Part shown: piece by piece, positions 1 to 11,800 of the stretch
How the letters are laid out: each line of letters begins with the position of its first letter
How positions within the stretch are numbered: the first letter of the stretch is position 1
NCBI RefSeq assembly: GCF_902167145.1
Contig: NC_050102.1
Coordinates: forward strand, 11,408,850-11,472,849
Direction of reading: 5' to 3'
DNA: 64,000 bases
DNA from: Zea mays
Taxonomy: Eukaryota; Streptophyta; Magnoliopsida; Poales; Poaceae
Notes under the pieces: model-generated
Databases searched by the model: none
What the model saw: the letters and a program-made list of their open reading frames with translations, nothing else
What the model was told of the DNA's origin: nothing
Translations under genes and position numbers: made by a program

Positions 1-725
1 TTTTAGGAAGGAGATCCGCACCGGACAATGAACAGTGGACGTCCGGTGGTGCACCGGACTGTCCAGTGCGCCACCCGACAGAAGGCAAGAATTGCCCGCC
101 AAGAATGCCTCCAACGGCTCCTAGCTGCCTTGGGGCTATAAAAGGGACCCCTAGGCACATGGAGGAGACACCTAAGCATACTTTGAGCATTCTAAGTCTT
201 CCACACTCCATCTCCGCGCACTTGATTGACTTTCTCAGTGATTTGAGCTCTGTTCTAGTGGTGAACTTGTTGCGATTCATTTGAGCTCAAGTCTTGGCTG
301 TGTGTGTGCGTATTGCTGCGGATTTGTGTGTATTGCTTCCCTCCCTTACTCTAAGTGCTTTCACTTTGATCTTTGTTGTAAGGGCGAGAGACTCCAAGTT
401 GTGGAGATTCCTCGCAAACGGGAAAGAGTATAAGAAAGAAAACAACCGTGGTATTCAAGTGGATCATTGGATCACTTGAAAGGGGTTGAGTGCAACCCTC
501 GTCCATTGGGACGCCACAACGTGGAGTAGGCAAGTGTTATACTTGGCCGAACCACGGGATAAATCATCGTGTCTCTTGTGCTTGTTTTCTTTGTTACTAT
601 TGTGTTTCACAAGAGCTCGGTTCTTAGCCACTTGATTCTATTGTGCTAACACTTAATCAAGTTTTGTGGCTATAAGTTTCAAGTTTTTACAGGATCACCT
701 ATTCACCCCCCTCTAGGTGCTCTCA
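1..725 (+). mobile_element. Opie-like copia LTR, 3' portion (truncated by window edge)
   Basis: This is the right-hand part of a Sirevirus-type LTR. It has CACCGGAC/GTCCGGTG palindromes at about 20-75, a TATA box (TATAAAAG) at 137-144, and an end reading CCCCCTCTAGGTGCTCTCA at 725. The same end and the sequence before it recur, reverse-complemented, in LTR C (50792-52028). No primer-binding site follows. Instead the 3' end of LTR D continues at 726, so this is a solo LTR or the 3' LTR of an element inserted into the 5' LTR of D. ATTCT (726-730) is the expected right target duplication; its partner lies left of the window. Confidence 0.8.
137..144 (+). promoter_or_regulatory. TATA box of the Opie-like LTR
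   Basis: TATAAAAG lies downstream of the GC-rich palindromes, the usual position in Sirevirus LTRs. Transcription of the element would start about 30 bases downstream. In the related LTR C the same place reads TCTAAAAG, so the box is damaged there. Confidence 0.6.
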
Positions 726-889
726 ATTCTTTGTGTATACAATCACCATAGTTGATTCTCATAGATTGTTTACTTGTTGTCACTAGAGAATTTATACCTC
801 TTGTCATATTGATTAAATTTCTCTAGTGTTTTTTGTTTTAGTCAAAACCGTCTATTCATCCCCCTCTAGCCGGTGTCCTAGATCCTACA
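726..889 (+). mobile_element. End of the 5' LTR of copia element D
   Basis: These bases match the last ~160 bases of the LTR at 34707-36394, including the shared GTGTATACAATCACCATAG segment and the terminal GGTGTCCTAGATCCTACA. The rest of this LTR lies upstream of the Opie-like insertion, outside the window. A primer-binding site follows two bases later, which makes this the 5' LTR of D. Confidence 0.85.
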
Positions 890-891
890 AG

Positions 892-903
892 TGGTATCAG
901 AGC
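892..903 (+). other. Primer-binding site of element D
   Basis: TGGTATCAGAGC begins two bases after the LTR end. It is the standard complement of the 3' end of initiator methionine tRNA used by plant copia elements to prime minus-strand cDNA synthesis. Confidence 0.85.
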
Positions 904-950
904 CGAGGACTCCATTGTTTGTGGATCTAATCATCCTGGAGTGGGACCAA

Positions 951-1215
951 ATGGCTAGTGACAACAATGTGCACATTGGGAAGCCACCGCATTTTGATGG
1001 GAATAGCTACGACTATTGGAAAATAAGAATGTCAATGCATCTTAGAGCAATGGGTGGAAAAATTTGGCCAATTGTCAAGGATGGGTTTGTTGTGTTGAAA
1101 GAAGATGAACCATCGGCTAGTGACAATGAAAACATTCTTACAAATGATCAAACCATGAATGTATTCTATGATGCTCTTGACATAAATGAGTTCAACTGTA
1201 TCAAGAATCTCACAA
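951..1215 (+). pseudogene. Copia element D gag, N-terminal fragment
   Basis: The frame opens at ATG 951, 48 bases after the primer-binding site, and encodes a typical copia gag N-terminus: GKPPHFDGNSYDYWKIRM, then a DALDINEFNCIKNL helix region. This protein forms the particle capsid. After about 88 residues the copia sequence stops and gypsy RNaseH/integrase sequence begins at about 1216 without an LTR. The zinc knuckle, protease and integrase N-terminus of D are absent. The open frame continues briefly into the gypsy sequence, which has no meaning for gag. Confidence 0.8.
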
Positions 1216-2767
1216 CTTCACGTGAGGAAGCTGGAAAAGGACTTCACTGCCCTGGAACTGCAACACGTTCCTCGGGCTGACAACTCGGCGGCAGATGACC
1301 TCTCCGTGAGGGCATCAACTTGGGCACCCATGCCCGAGGGCGTCTTCGAAAGACGGCTGCTGAGACCCACCGCCCAGTCGGCCGAACTGGGCGAAGGGGG
1401 CGAGACTAGCACCTCGAAGCTAGCAGTCCCGGTGGCGTTCCATATATAGAAAACACTGAAGGCTGTGTGTGCTATAGGAAATCCTGCCAGTCCCGTAGCG
1501 ACACAGTCAATATCTCAGAGTGGTCCCGATGCATGGATCTCCGAGATCCAGGACTACCTGAAGGAAAATATCCTTCCTGAAGACCATGTGTTCGCCGAGT
1601 GCATAGTGCGGTTGGCTAAACGCACGCGGTGGTGGAAGGGGATCTCTACCGCCGTGGCGCCAACGGCATTCTCATGCGATGCATTACCCAGGAGGAGGGT
1701 CATGAGTTGCTCACGGAGATCCATGAAGGAGAGTGCGGAAGTAATTCATCATCCCGCACACTGGTTGGTAAGGCCTTCCGGCATGGCTTTTACTGGCCAA
1801 CCGCTCTCCAGGATGCAGCTGAGATGGTAAAGTCCTGCAAGGCATGCCAGTTCCATGCAAAGCAGATACACACACCAGCTTAGGCTCTGCATATGATTCC
1901 ACCCTCCTGGCCATTCGCCGTATGGGGGGTGGATATCCTGGGACCACTCCCCAGGGCCGTCAGCGGGTGTCGGTTCCTCTTCGTCTCCATCGATAAGTTC
2001 ACAAAGTGGCCAGAGGCCACCCCTGTGGTCAATATCACCCAGGGTGCTGTTGTTGCTTTCCTCAAGTCGATCGTCTGTAGATTTGGGGTCCCAAGCCATA
2101 TCATTATGGACAACGGGACCCATTTACAAGTCAGATCTTCCAGGAGTATTGCGAGGACATCGGTACCCAGCTCTACTTTGCGTCCATAGCTCATCCAAGG
2201 AGCAATGGCCAAGTGGAGAGGGCAAATGCATAAATCCTCAGGGGACTCAAGACACGCACCTACGACTACTTGAAAAAGCATGGTGCAAATTGGGTCAACG
2301 AGCTTCCGTCAGTGCTATGGGGAAACCGGACCACACCCAGCCGAGCTACTGGGGAGACCCCGTTCTTCCTGGTCTACGGGGCCAAAGCCTGCCTTCCCCC
2401 GGAAATCATTATGGGCTCCCCACGGGTCCAAGCTTTCGATGAGTCTATGCAGGAATAGCTACGACGTGAGGACGTGGACTTCATCGACGAGCGCAGATGG
2501 CAAGCGGCGATCCGAAATGCATGGTACAACCAAGCGCTCAGGCGCTACCACCAACGGTTCGTGCATAGTAGGGAGCTCCGGGTCGGGGACCTGGTCCTAA
2601 GGCGAGTACTAAACCGAGAAGGGCTCCACAAACTCTCCCCCAGCTGGGAAGGACCCTTCAAGGTGACAAAAATATGCCGACCCGGGTGTGTCCGCCTTGC
2701 TACAACTGAAGGAGAGCCTCTTCCCAATCCCTGGAACATAGAGCATCTCCGTAAGTTTTTCCCATAG
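1216..2767 (+). pseudogene. Gypsy element G: end of RNaseH and integrase (degenerate)
   Basis: The sequence starts inside the RNaseH/linker region (VRKLEKDF, then HVPRADNSAADDLS). It continues through the integrase zinc-binding region (GHELLTEIHEGECG... KSCKACQFHAKQIHTP), the catalytic core (WGVDILGPLP with the first Asp, MDNGT with the second, then SNGQVER with the Glu about 2200-2225) and the C-terminal module ending NIEHLRKFF at 2767. The frame changes several times (about 1625, 2130, 2270) and stops occur at 1447 and 1880, so no integrase can be made. The 5' LTR, gag, protease and RT of G are missing. Confidence 0.85.
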
Positions 2768-3640
2768 AAACAAGCCTAGGGATTCAGTGTTTTTCTTTTG
2801 TAACTAAGCTGCACATATATGTACGCCAGCCCGGTGAGGTCCGCCCTCATAAACCTGGTCTGTTGGCCTACACTCATGAATATCAAGTTATAAAGAAAAG
2901 ATTTGCCCCAGATTTGTTTTTGTGATGATCTTATTTTTTCAATTGACGAGCATCATTTTTATCTAACCCACCCATACAGTTCCCACCCTTGCTGGTATAA
3001 TAACATCTAAATTGAGTAGCCAGGTTTGCAGTATGGGATCCCTCGGTAGGGGGGTCCGACAGCCTGGGGGCCAGTTCTAGAGAACGAGTACTTGTCTCCT
3101 AGGGTGGTTCGGAGCTGTGTAGCCGTTTAGCTTGGTTCAGTACCCTAAGCCCACATGCTCCACCACTCTGTGACGGGTACCCTAGTATTTAGAACTATAA
3201 TCCTGTGGGTCCAGCAACCTGGGGTCCAGTTCTAGAGAACGGACACACGTCCCCTGGGGTGGTCTGAAGTTGTGTAGCCGCTTAGCCTGGTCCCGTACCC
3301 TAAGCCTACACGCTCCACCACTCTGCGACGGGTGCCCTAGTATTTGGAACTGTGATCTAGGGGGTCTGGGCACGCGGATTGGCTTCCCGGTCTAAGCCCT
3401 GCAGGTCCTGTTGCGTGAATCAAAGGATAAAAGTTACCAGTTAGTGGGTCCTATGGGTGCACTACTAAAGCTTCCTAGCCAAGGCTGTGTGCAGATCCGG
3501 GTCCCAGTCGAGACTGCCTCCTGGGGCCCGGTCACCAATTCTTTCTTAAGTATACTGGCATCCAGCCTCGACACGTCGAGCCTACATCCCAAGGGGGCCA
3601 AGTACCAGGGAGAAGGTGATAACGACGCACACAGCAAAGA
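2768..3640 (+). other. Gypsy G 3' non-coding region
   Basis: This stretch lies between the integrase stop and the end of the antisense accessory gene. It has no supported coding frame. It carries a two-copy tandem repeat (3052-3361) and is otherwise unremarkable. Long non-coding spacers after pol are usual in the large maize gypsy elements that carry an antisense gene. Confidence 0.6.
3052..3361. repeat. Two tandem copies of a ~155-base unit in G
   Basis: Each copy has GGGTCC near the start, then CCAGTTCTAGAGAACG, GTGTAGCCG, TACCCTAAGCC, CTCCACCACTCTG and CCCTAGTATTT in the same order. The second copy starts near 3207. The copies differ at many bases, so the duplication is not recent. Confidence 0.8.
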
Positions 3641-3766
3641 CAAATAGCATACAGATAAGTTCTGTCACTGTTAGGTTAATACTTCCCAAAAGTATTTTAC
3701 AAAACCAAAAAATGTTACAAGCCGCACCCCAGCGGAACCCTTGCCCTATTTCTATAGATCTAGCCA

Positions 3767-4936
3767 CTAATCATCGACAGGATCCCGCTGGAAGCGCTCG
3801 GCCACCACCTCCACAGTATCTTGTATGCCCTCCCGGGCGGCGTCTTCGGTGTCGGCCACCGGACCAGAGATCCCCGGCTCCAAGGAGATGGCCAGGTCAT
3901 GGCTCCGGAAGCATGTCAGGATGTACTCAATCACCGCCCGGCAGAGCCTGTCGCCCTCGGCCTCCAGGCGGGCGCCAAGGATCTGGTCTAGGCGTCGGAG
4001 GCGGTCGGCGGCGGAGTCCAGCACCGGGAGCGCGTCGGAGATGGACGTTGGCAGCTCTGACACCAGGATGGGACTCACCCTTAGCGGCACCAGTGTCGTG
4101 CTCGCCTCATCGGCCCATGCGGCGATGCGCTGGACCCCAGCGCGCTGCTCCACCTAGAGATCTTCGAGTGTCTTCCTCATCGCCTCCACCGCCTGGGGGC
4201 CTGGTGCTGCCTGTGCCGCCTGCGCCACTCGAACTGGCGGACCCGCTCCTCCAGCGTCCACTCCTTCTCTTCCGCCTCAAGCTCATGCTTGGCCAGCAAC
4301 TTCTCCCTCCTTTCAAGCATTTCCTTCTTGAAGGCGTGATCCTTCTCCCGCCTGGTGAGGTTCGCTGCCCGCCCAGCGAGGTCCGCCTCCCGCCTGTCCA
4401 AGGATTCACCTTTCGCCTTGAGCTTCTCCTCGGCAAGGGCGGCGTCTTGGGCCTTGCCATCAAGCTTGCGCTGCAGCCTTTGCAGGCTCTCCACAGTCGC
4501 GGTCTGATCAGCCCGCTGCTCCTCCAGGATTTTGTTAAGGGCATTCAGCTTGCCCTGGAGCTCCATGATGACTTCCTCCCTCTGGTCCAAATGCTCCTCC
4601 CTCTTGGCCAGCTTCTTCTCCTTCCGGGCCACCTCCAGCTCCCGAGCGAACACCTTCTGGAGGTCCTTCTTGTAGTCCTTGCAGTCCCGCTCAAGCTCGG
4701 ACTGCTCGAAGGCGAATTGATGGGATGCTGCCTTGGTGCGCTCCTCTAGCTGGGTACGCTAGTCGCTGAGGCGCTGGTGTTCGGCCTCGAGCGCCTCCCA
4801 CTCCTGCAGGATCGCCGCCTTAGTCTCTTGGAGGGCCTGATGGGCGCGAGATAGCACCCGGGGGAGGGGAATCGACGCCGCTTCTGGCTCGGCGCCGGAC
4901 CGGAGCCGCCGCCCAAAAATCACCTCTGTCTCCTCC
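3767..4936 (-). pseudogene. Antisense accessory gene of G, C-terminal half
   Basis: Read on the minus strand from 4936 to the stop at 3767 this is the back half of a gypsy antisense gene; the front half is at 14136-15950, beyond inserted element A. The part at 4177-4653 is a long heptad-rich coiled coil (ARELEVARKEKKLAKREEHL, then LDRREADLAGRAANLTRREK). The last ~128 residues (3767-4153) hold ISDALPVLDSAADRLRRL and CFRSHDLAISL. Similar proteins in grasses belong to the 'putative gypsy type transposon' family (Pfam Transposase_28, from memory). At least one frameshift lies near 4160-4180 and a stop near 4761, so it is broken. The function of such proteins is unknown. Confidence 0.75.
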
Positions 4937-5109
4937 TAAAAGGGAATTAGGCTTACACCTAGTTCCTAATTGATTTTGGTGGTTGAATTGCCCAACACAA
5001 ATAATTGGACTAACTAGTTTGCTCTAGATTATATATTCTACAGGTGCCAAAGGTTCATCTACAACTATACTAAATCGACTGTCCAGAATACCGTAGATTA
5101 TTCCGGACC

Positions 5110-5545
5110 GGAGAAGCTTTTTGGAAAAACAGGCCAAGCGCGGACCGTCCGGGCCCTTGCGGCGGACCGTCCGCAACACCAGGATGACCCTCGGACAGAA
5201 CCAATGCAAAAATACAAGTCTACACTACGGACCGTCCGGAGGAAAAGCAAGGACCGTTCGAGACCTTGCGCGGACCGTCCGGCCTCAGGCGTGGACCGTC
5301 CGGTAGGTGAGGTACCAAAAAACCTGAAGGTGGCGGGTTCGGAGAAATGAATTATAGCGTCCTCGCGGACCGTCCGGGGTGCACAACTGGACCGTCCGCG
5401 ACTGGCTTTATCTGACATCTGACGACGCATTAAATGCAATATAGCCGTTGATATAGCCGTTACTGATGACCGTTGCATTTTCAGCCATTGATCTACAGGG
5501 GCGGACCGTCCGGACCAGGCGGGCTGACCGTCCGCGGTCGGCAGA
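5110..5545. repeat. GGACCGTCCG palindrome array in U3 of LTR A (5' copy)
   Basis: About ten copies of a self-complementary core GGACCGTCC, often extended to CGGACCGTCCG, are spaced 15-60 bases apart just upstream of the TATA box. Inverted-repeat, CG-rich U3 arrays are reported as a Sirevirus hallmark. The matching array in the 3' LTR is at about 13085-13510. Several copies differ between the two LTRs by C-to-T or G-to-A changes, as expected for methylated CG sites. Confidence 0.8.
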
Positions 5546-5576
5546 ATGGAGCAACGGCTAGGAAGTGGTTGGTGGC

Positions 5577-5584
5577 TATAAATA
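5577..5584 (+). promoter_or_regulatory. TATA box of LTR A (5' copy)
   Basis: TATAAATA follows the palindrome array and precedes the transcribed leader. The 3' LTR has the same box at 13541-13548, and element B at 25093-25100 and 33185-33192. Confidence 0.7.
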
Positions 5585-6170
5585 CAACCCCAACCACCTC
5601 CATTCACTTCATCCAAGCATTCCAACCTTCAACATTCAATACAAGAGCTAGCAATCCATTCCAAGACACATTTAAAGCCTCCAATCTCTCCAAGTTCCAA
5701 AGTTGAGACAAGTGATCATTAGTGATTAGTAACTTGAGAGAGAGAAAGATCCGTGTGTTATTAGCCGCTCTTGTCACTTGGCTTTTGCAATCGTGCCTTC
5801 TTTCGATCTTTCTTGCGATCAACTCAATTGTAACCAAGGCAAGAGACACCAATTGTGTGGTGGTCCTTGCGGGAAGTTTTGTTCCCGGTTGATTGAGAAG
5901 AAGAAGCTCATTCGGTCCGAGGGACCGTTTGAGAGGGAAAGGGTTGAAAGAGACCCGGTCTTTGTGACCACCTCAACGGGGAGTAGGTTTGCGAGAACCG
6001 AACCTCGGTAAAACAAATCCGCGTGTCACACTCCTTATTCGCTTGCGATTTGTTTTCCACCCTCTCTCGCGGACTCGATTATATTTCTAACGCTAACCCG
6101 ACTTGTAGTTGTGATTAACTTTGTAAATTTCAGTTTCGCCCTATTCACCCCCCTCTAGGCGACTTTCAAT

Positions 6171-6182
6171 TGGTATCAGAGG
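6171..6182 (+). other. Primer-binding site of element A (altered)
   Basis: TGGTATCAGAGG lies two bases after the LTR end. The canonical site, present in B, is TGGTATCAGAGC; here the last base has changed, which would weaken the match to the initiator tRNA. Confidence 0.8.
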
Positions 6183-6216
6183 CCGGTGCTTCATTAGAGC
6201 CTAACCGCTCGAAGTG

Positions 6217-8852
6217 ATGTCGGGAGATCACGCCAAGAGGGAGATGGAGACCGGCGACAAGCCCATCGTCGACAAGCCCACTACAAGTCACAGGAAGGCT
6301 TCATCGGAAGAGTCCCGCAACAAAAAGAAAGGGAAGGAAAAGAAATCCTCTTCCCACAAGTCGCATCGGAGTGGCGACAAGAAAAAGAAGATGAGGAAGG
6401 TGGTCTACTACGAGACCGATACTTCATCACCTTCCACCTCCGTCTCCGACGCGCCCTCCATAACTTCTAAGCGCCATGAGCGAAAGAAGTTTAGTAAGAT
6501 CCCCTTACACTACCCTCGCATTTCTAGACATACTCCATTACTTTCCGTTCCATTAGGGAAACCGCCAACCTTTGACGGTGAAGATTATGCTAGGTGGAGT
6601 GATTTAGTGAAATTTCATCTAACCTCACTACACAAAAGTATATGGAATGTTGTTGAGTTTGGAGCACAGGTACCATCCGTAGGGGATGAGGATTATGATG
6701 AGGACGAGGTGGCCCAAATCGAGCACTTCAACTCCCAAGCCACAACCATACTCCTCACTTCTCTAAGTAGAGACGAGTACAACAAGGTGCAAGGATTAAA
6801 GAGCGCCAAGGAAGTTTGGGACGTCCTCAAGACCGCGCACGAGGGAGACGAGCTAACCAAGATCACCAAGCGGGAAACGATCGAGGGGGAGCTCGGTCGC
6901 TTCCGGCTTCGCAAAGGGGAAGAGACACAAGACATGTACAACCGGCTCAAAACCTTGGTGAACCAAGTGCGCAACCTCAGGAGCAAAAAGTGGGATGACC
7001 ACGAGATGGTTAAGGTTATTCTAAGATCACTTATTTTCTTAACCCTACTCAAGTTCAATTAATTCGTGGTAATCCTAGATATACACTAATGACTCCCGAG
7101 GAAGTAATCGGGAATTTTGTGAGCTTTGAGTATATGATCAAGGGCTCGAAGAAAATCAACGAGCTAGATGATCCCTCCACATCCGAAGCACAACCGGTCG
7201 CATTTAAGGCGACGGAGGAGAAGGAGGAGTCTACACCAAGTAAACAACCAATCGATGCCTCAAAGCTCGACAACGAGGAAATGGCGCTCGTCATCAAGAG
7301 CTTCCGCCAAATCCTCAAACAAAGGAGGGGGAAGGACTACAAACCCCGCTCCAAGAAAGTGTGCTACAAATGTGGTAAGCCCGGTCATTTTATCGCAAAA
7401 TGTCCATTATCTAGTGATAGTGATAGGGGCGACGACAAGAAGGGGAGAAGAAAGGAAAAGAAGAAATACTACAAGAAGAAAGGTGGCGACGCCCATATAT
7501 GCCGCGAGTGGGACTCAGACGAGAGCTCCTCCGACGAGGACGCCGCCAACATCGCCATCAACAAGGGCCTTCTCTTCCCCAACGTCGGCCACAAGTGCCT
7601 CATGGCAAAGGACGGCAAAAAGAAGAAGGTTAAATCCAAATCCTCCACTAGATATGAGTCCTCAAGCGATGATAATGCTAGTGATGAGGAAGATAATTTG
7701 CGAACCCTTTTTGCCAACCTAAACATGCAACAAAAAGAAAAATTAAATGAATTGATTAGTGCTATCCATGAGAAGGATGATCTCTTGGACTCCCAAGAGG
7801 ACTTCCTTATTAAAGAAAACAAGAAGCATGTTAAAGTTAAAAATGCTTACGCTCTAGAAGTAGAAAAATGTGAAAAACTATCTAGTGAGCTAAGCACTTG
7901 CCATGAGACAATAGACAACCTTAGAAGTGAAAATGCTAATTTGTTAGCTAAGGTTAATTTAAATGTTTGTGATGCTTCAATTCCCAATCCTAGAAATGAT
8001 AATGATGATTTGCTTGCTAAGATTGAAGAATTGAACATTTCTCTTGCTAGCCTTAGAGATGAAAACAAAAAATTGCTTGCTAAGGCTAAATAATTAGATG
8101 TTTGCAATGCTTTCATTTTCGACCTTAGAAGTAAAAATGATATATTACATGCTAAGGTTGTAGAATTAAAATCTTTCAAACCCTCTACATCTGCCGTTGA
8201 ACATACTTCTATTTGCACAAGATGTAGAGATGTTGATATTAATGCTATACATGATCACATGGCTCTAATTAAACAACAAAATGATCATATAGCAAAATTA
8301 GATGCTAAAATTGCCGAGCATGAACTTGAAAATAAAAAATTTAAATTTGCTCGTAGTATGCTTTATAGTGGGAGACGCCCTGGCATTAAGGATGGCATTG
8401 GCTTCCAAAAAGGGGATAATGTCAAACTTAATGCCCCGCCTAAGAAATTGTCCAACTTTGTTAAGGGCAAGGCTCCCATGCCTCAAGATAACGAGGGTTA
8501 CATTTTGTACCCTGCCGGTTATCCTGAGAGCAAAATTAGGAGAATTCATTCTAGGAAGTCTCACTCTGGCCATAACCATGCATTTATGTATAAGGGTGAG
8601 ACATCTAGTTCTAGGCAACCAACCCGTGCTAAGTTGCCTAAGAAGAAAACTCCTAGTGCATCAAATGATCATGACATTTCATTTAAAACTTTTGATGCAT
8701 CATATGTGCTAACTAACAAATCCGGCAAGGTAGTTGCCAAATATGTTGGGGGCAAGCACAAGGGATCAAAGACTTGTGTTTGGGTACCCAAAGTTCTTGT
8801 GACTAATGCCAAAGGACCCAAAACCATTTGGGTACCTAAAGTCAAGAACTAA
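6217..8852 (+). pseudogene. Element A gag (frameshift and internal stop)
   Basis: ATG 6217 starts MSGDHAKREMETGDK, as in element B. Order of parts: a basic, Ser/Lys-rich N-terminus; a UBN2-type capsid domain (about 6550-7050, with GKPPTFDGEDYARWSDL); a CCHC zinc knuckle (CYKCGKPGHFIAKC, 7362-7403) that binds RNA; an acidic stretch; and a long coiled coil (about 7700-8340) typical of Sirevirus gag. Compared with B, one C is missing near 7037, causing a frameshift, and TAA at 8091-8093 interrupts the coiled coil. The frame then stays open to TAA 8850-8852. Functional capsid is therefore not expected from this copy. Confidence 0.88.
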
Positions 8853-8865
8853 AATTGTTTTGTAG

Positions 8866-11800
8866 GTTTATGCATCCGGGGGCTCAAGTTGGATCATCGA
8901 CAGCGGGTGCACAAACCACATAACAGGGGAGAAGAAGATGTTCTCCTCCTATGAGAAAAACCAGGATCCCCAAAGAGCTATCACATTCGGGGATGGAAAC
9001 CAAGGTTTGGTCAAAGGATTGGGTAAAATTGCTATATCACCTGACCATTCCATTTCCAATGTTTTTCTTGTAGATTCTTTAGATTACAATTTGCTTTCCG
9101 TTTCTCAATTATGTCAAATGGGCTACAACTGTCTATTTACTGATGTAGGTGTCACTGTCTTTAGAAGAAGTGATGATTCAGTAGGATTTAAGGGAGTGTT
9201 AGAGGGTCAGCTATACTTAGTAGATTCTGATAGAGCTGAACTCAACACTTGCTTAATTGCTAAGACTAACATGGGTTGGCTCTGGCACCGTCGACTAGCC
9301 CATGTTGGGATGAAGAATCTTCATAAGCTTCTAAAGGGAGAACACATTTTAGGATTAACAAATGTTCATTTTGAGAAAGACAGGATTTGTAGCGCATGCC
9401 AAGCAGGGAAACAAGTTGGTACTCATCATTCACACAAGAACATCATGACGACTGACAGGCCACTGGAGCTCCTACACATGGATCTATTCGGTCCGATTGC
9501 TTACATAAGCATCGGCGGGAGTAAGTACTGTCTAGTTATTGTGGATGATTATTCTCGCTTCACTTGGGTATTCTTTTTGCAGGAAAAATCCCATACCCAA
9601 GAGACCTTAAAGGGATTCTTGAGACGAGCTCAAAACGAGTTTGGCTTAAGGATCAAGAAAATTAGAAGCGACAACGGGACGGAGTTCATGAACTCTCAAA
9701 TCGAAGGCTTCCTTGAGGAGGAGGGCATCAAGCATGAGTTCTCTTCTCCCTACACCCCTCAACAAAATGGTGTAGTGGAGAGGAAGAATAGAACTCTATT
9801 GGACATGGCAAGAACCATGCTTGATGAGTACAAGACTTCGGATCGGTTTTGGGCCGAGGCGGTCAACACCGCCTGCTACGCCATCAACCGGTTATATCTA
9901 CACCGAATCCTCAAGAAGACATCATACAAACTCCTAACCGGTAAAAAGCCCAACATTTCATATTTTAGAGTTTTTGGTAGCAAATGCTTTATACTTGTTA
10001 AGAGAGGTAGAAAATCTAAATTTGCTCCTAAGACTGTAGAAGGCTTTTTACTAGGATATGATTCAAACACAAGGGCATATAGAGTCTTTAACAATTCCTC
10101 TGGACAAGTCGAAGTTTCTTGTGACGTTGTGTTTGATGAGATTAACGGCTCTCAAGTAGAGCAAGTTGATCTTGATGAGATAGGTGATGAAGAGGCTCCG
10201 TGCATCGCACTAAGGAACATGTCCATTAGGGATGTGTGTCCTAAGGAATCCGTAGAGCCTCCAAATGCACAAGATCAACCATCCTCCTCCACGCAAGCAT
10301 CTCCACCAACTCAAAATGAGGATGAGGCTCAAGTTGATGAAGAACAAGATCAAGAAGATGAGCCACCTCAAGATGATGGCAATGATCAAGGGGGAGATGC
10401 AAATGATCAAGACAAGGAGGATGAAGATCCAAGGCCGCCACACCCAAGAGTCCACCAATCAATCCAACGAGATCACCCAGTCGACACCATCCTCGGCGAC
10501 ATCCATAAGGGGGTAACCACTAGATCTCGTGTTGCTCATTTTTGTGAACATTACTCTTTTGTTTCCTCTATTGAGCCACATAGGATAGAGGAAGCTCTTC
10601 AAGATCCGGATTGGGTGGTGGCGATGCAAGAGGAGCTCAACAACTTCACGAGAAATGAGGTATGGCATTTAGTTCCACGTCCTAATCAAAATGTTGTAGG
10701 AACCAAATGGGTGTTCCGCAACAAGCAAGACGAGCATGGTGTGGTGACAAGGAACAAAGCCCGACTTGTGGCCAAGGGATACTCCCAAGTCGAAGGTTTG
10801 GATTTCGGTGAAACCTATGCACCCGTAGCTAGGCTTGAGTCAATTCGTATATTATTGGCCTATACTACTTACCATGGCTTCAAGCTTTATCAAATGGACG
10901 TGAAGAGTGCCTTCCTCAATGGACCAATCAAGGAAGAGGGCTATGTTGAGCAACCTCCCGGCTTTGAAGATAGTGAGTACCCTAACCATGTTTATAAACT
11001 CTCTAAGGCGCTTTATGGGCTCAAGCAAGCCCCAAGAGCATGGTATGAATGCCTAAGAGATTTTCTTATCACTAATGGCTTCAAAGTGGGAAAGGCCGAT
11101 CCTACACTCTTTACCAAAACACTTGAAAATGATTTGTTTGTATGCCAAATTTATGTTGATGATATTATATTTGGGTCTACTAACGAATCTACTTGTGAAG
11201 AGTTTAGTAGGATCATGACACAAAAATTCGAGATGTCTATGATGGGGGAGTTGAAGTACTTCTTAGGATTTCAAGTGAAGCAACTCCAAGAAGGCACCTT
11301 CCTAAGCCAAACAAAGTATACTCAAGATATTCTAAGCAAGTTTGGGATGAAGGATGCCAAACCCATCAAGACACCCATGGGAACCAATGGGCATCTCGAC
11401 CTCGACACGGAAGGTAAGTCCGTCGATCAAAAGGTATACCAGTCGATGATAGGCTCTTTGCTATATTTATGTGCATCTCGGCCGGATATAATGCTTTCTG
11501 TATGCATGTGTGCAAGATTCCAAGCCGACCCTAAGGAAGCTCACCGTACGGCCGTAAAACGAATCTTGAGATATTTAGTTTATACTCCTAAGTTTGGGCT
11601 TTGGTATCCTAGGGGATCCACATTTGATTTAATTGGTTATTCCGATGCCGATTGGGCGGGCTGTAAGATTAATAGAAAGAGCACATCGGGGACTTGCCAG
11701 TTCTTGGGAAGATCCTTGGTGTCTTGGGCTTCAAAGAAGCAAAATTCCGTAGCTCTTTCTACCGCCGAAGCCGAGTACATTGTCGCAGGCCATTGTTGCG

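Larger units (their letters stand above)
4937..6168 (+). mobile_element. 5' LTR of element A
   Basis: The LTR begins (T)AAAAGGGAATTAGGCTTACA and ends TCTAGGCGACTTTCA at 6168. U3 holds an array of GCGGACCGTCCG-type palindromes (about 5110-5545), followed by TATAAATA at 5577-5584. The R/U5 part ends in a poly-C tract before CTCTAGG. Short open frames in this region, repeating Arg-Thr-Val-Arg, come only from the palindrome array and are not genes. Confidence 0.9.

Noticed and set aside
5110..5545. A CRISPR-like array in the regularly spaced palindromes
   Set aside because: Repeat units are short and vary, spacers are not of constant length, and the setting is a plant retrotransposon LTR.
5024..5625. 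Open frames on both strands rich in Arg-Thr-Val-Arg repeats (also near 13000-13415, 20000-20250 and 35090-35650)
   Set aside because: They are made only by the GGACCGTCCG palindromes in LTRs and spacers and have no gene-like features.
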